A DNA stretch of 6,271 nucleotides from assembly GCA_020721745.1 (NCBI GenBank), contig DYMC01000094.1:1-6271 (forward strand), in the 5' to 3' direction. The DNA comes from Lentisphaera sp. (GTDB lineage: Bacteria > Verrucomicrobiota > Lentisphaeria > Victivallales > GWF2-50-93). A program made the position numbers and the translations under genes. Below the pieces are notes generated by a model that did not search any database, had not been told where the DNA came from, and worked only from the letters and a program-made list of their open reading frames with translations. Positions 5,416-6,271 of the stretch are shown piece after piece; positions within the stretch are counted from its first letter, which is position 1; every line of letters begins with the position of its first letter.

Positions 5416-5532
5416 TTGAGCTGATTGCAAAATTGCCGAATTTAGGGTAGGGACGGCTCGCCGAGCCGTCCGTTTTGATGCGGCGGTTTCGGCGAAACCG
5501 CCCTACCTTCGGCAATTTTGCAATTGCCTCAA
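5416..5532. repeat. 117-bp palindromic element B with inverted ends and two hairpins
   Basis: Ends at 5416-5440 and 5508-5532 are inverted repeats matching at 22 of 25 positions, with an unbroken ATTGCAAAATTGCCGAA next to the core. The stem continues through GGTAGGG (5446-5452) and CCCTACC (5501-5507). Inside are two perfect 9-bp hairpins with 3-base centres, at 5451-5471 and 5482-5502. They are the same unit in opposite orientation: GGTAGGG, a hexamer (ACGGCT on plus, CGGTTT on minus), CGCCG, the complementary hexamer, CC. The right end alone also folds (GGCAATT, TTGC, AATTGCC). It fills most of the 180 bases between the two pseudopilins and ends 14 bases before the next ribosome binding site. 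No open frame is inside. It resembles a MITE or REP/BIME-like repeat, but I do not recognise a named family and see no target-site duplication. Confidence 0.8.
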
Positions 5533-5557
5533 CTTAAAAAAACAAGAGAGGGGAAAA

Positions 5558-6172
5558 ATGAAGACAAAAAAGAGATTCACGCTGATCGAGCTGCTCGTCG
5601 TCATCGGAGTTATCGCGATCCTCATGGCCATGCTTCTGCCCGCCGTCTCGAAAGTCCGCGTCCAGGCCAAAAAAGCAAAGGCCAGAGCCCAGATGAAAGC
5701 CCTCGAAATCGCAATCAAATCCTACGAAACAACCTATGGACTGCTGCCGTGGGGAGGGGCTGCCGACGTGGTATGGGACGACGTTAAAACCACAGACGAG
5801 GCAACTGGAGAGTCCAGTGGCAGCGATGATGACGAATACGACACCCTGATGCAGATACTGACGCAGGTGAATATTACCGGAAGCGGCACCGACGCGCCCG
5901 ACCTTAAAACGTCGGGGAACACCCGTCAGATCAAATTCCTTGATGCTCCTGAAAAATTTGAGAGCAAAAGCTTCGTTGATCCTTGGGGAAATAGATTCGT
6001 CGTATGTCTTGACCTGACGTATTCAGGAGTTATCAATTTCAATGGAGATGCTGATGAGGATGATGTCGCCACTGGAGGAGATTTAGCTAGGACTGTCGCC
6101 ATCTATTCCTTTGGTCCGGACAAGACTGACAACGATGGTTCTGGCGACGACATCACGTCCTGGTCGGAGTGA
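5558..6172 (+). CDS. GspG-like pseudopilin with acidic inserts, 204 aa
   Basis: A second prepilin-like protein. Its leader is MKTKKR, then FTLIELLVV at 7-15 with Glu at mature +5 (E11), and the helix ends in MLLPAV (25-30), the form typical of the large Lentisphaerae/Planctomycetes prepilin families. A Lys/Arg/Ala helix follows to about residue 58. The C-terminal GspG-like signature is DPWGNRF (141-147) and SFGPDKTDND then DDITSW (184-202). Two acidic stretches, 80-95 (EATGESSGSDDDEYD) and 163-169 (GDADEDD), suggest extra loops, possibly calcium-binding. Residue -1 is Arg6 instead of Gly. GAGAGGGG at 5546-5553 is the ribosome binding site. It probably shares a transcript with the first pseudopilin, since I see no separate promoter, though element B lies between them. 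The two differ too much to be a recent duplication. The substrate or fibre it builds is unknown. Confidence 0.85.
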   Translation: MKTKKRFTLIELLVVIGVIAILMAMLLPAVSKVRVQAKKAKARAQMKALEIAIKSYETTYGLLPWGGAADVVWDDVKTTDEATGESSGSDDDEYDTLMQILTQVNITGSGTDAPDLKTSGNTRQIKFLDAPEKFESKSFVDPWGNRFVVCLDLTYSGVINFNGDADEDDVATGGDLARTVAIYSFGPDKTDNDGSGDDITSWSE

Positions 6173-6271
6173 TTGTCTTTGGATGTGTTGCTTCGTGTGA
6201 GGGTGGACGGGGGGATGCTAGTCGGAGATCAGTTGGTTTTGTGTAGATTGAAGAGCTAAGACATGGCTCTT
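6173..6271 (+). other. G/T-rich noncoding tail with a small terminal inverted repeat
   Basis: The 99 bases after pseudopilin 2 are strikingly G- and T-rich on the plus strand, unlike the C- and A-containing genes before it. At the very end AAGAGC (6251-6256) pairs with GCTCTT (6266-6271) across nine bases. An ATG at 6263 lies in the loop and could begin a gene beyond the window, but no good ribosome binding site precedes it. I see no terminator with a T-run. Confidence 0.3.

Noticed and set aside
4170..5532. CRISPR array
   Set aside because: Repeats are palindromic, unevenly spaced, in both orientations and without uniform spacers. No cas genes are present.

Overview
The window looks like chromosomal DNA from a Gram-negative bacterium of the PVC superphylum, most likely Lentisphaerota/Victivallales-like or a close relative. 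The main clue is the second pseudopilin, whose N-terminus (RFTLIELLVV...MLLPAV) is the short prepilin type found in very large numbers in Lentisphaerae, Planctomycetes and Verrucomicrobia. This placement is inference from protein style, with no marker gene to confirm it.

Layout. (1) Positions 53-1788, minus strand: a two-gene operon in which a PP2C-type Ser/Thr phosphatase is followed by galE (UDP-glucose 4-epimerase). The stop of the first overlaps the start of the second by 4 bases (ATGA). A sigma70-like promoter at 1902-1931 and a GC-rich hairpin in the leader lie upstream. (2) Positions 2046-4070, plus strand, divergent from the operon: an EF-G-like translational GTPase of the EF-G2 (FusA2) type with all five EF-G domains but altered switch I, G3 and G4 motifs. 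(3) Positions 4071-4915: about 845 bases with no convincing gene, packed with perfect or near-perfect inverted repeats. It also holds a terminator-like hairpin and a strong extended -10 promoter (4593-4621). (4) Positions 4916-5377 and 5558-6172, plus strand: two GspG-like pseudopilins without other secretion genes, separated by a 117-bp palindromic repeat element. (5) Positions 6173-6271: a G/T-rich tail with no supported gene.

The least ordinary part is the repeat system. One class is a roughly 22-25 bp terminal sequence (core ATTGCAAAATTGCC) found at 4170, 5416 and 5508-5532, with a degenerate copy overlapping the galE stop codon at 40-55. The second class is a hairpin unit with the form GGTAGGG-N6-CGCCG-N6'-CC. 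N6 differs between copies but stays exactly complementary to N6', and its length is always six. Units occur singly or as tail-to-tail pairs. Their stems covary, which suggests that the fold rather than the sequence is maintained.

The genes do not form one obvious pathway. PP2C-galE is a tight operon that may link phospho-signalling to nucleotide-sugar supply. The EF-G2-like gene stands alone with a strong ribosome binding site. The pseudopilins are probably orphan surface or secretion fibre subunits served by machinery elsewhere in the genome.
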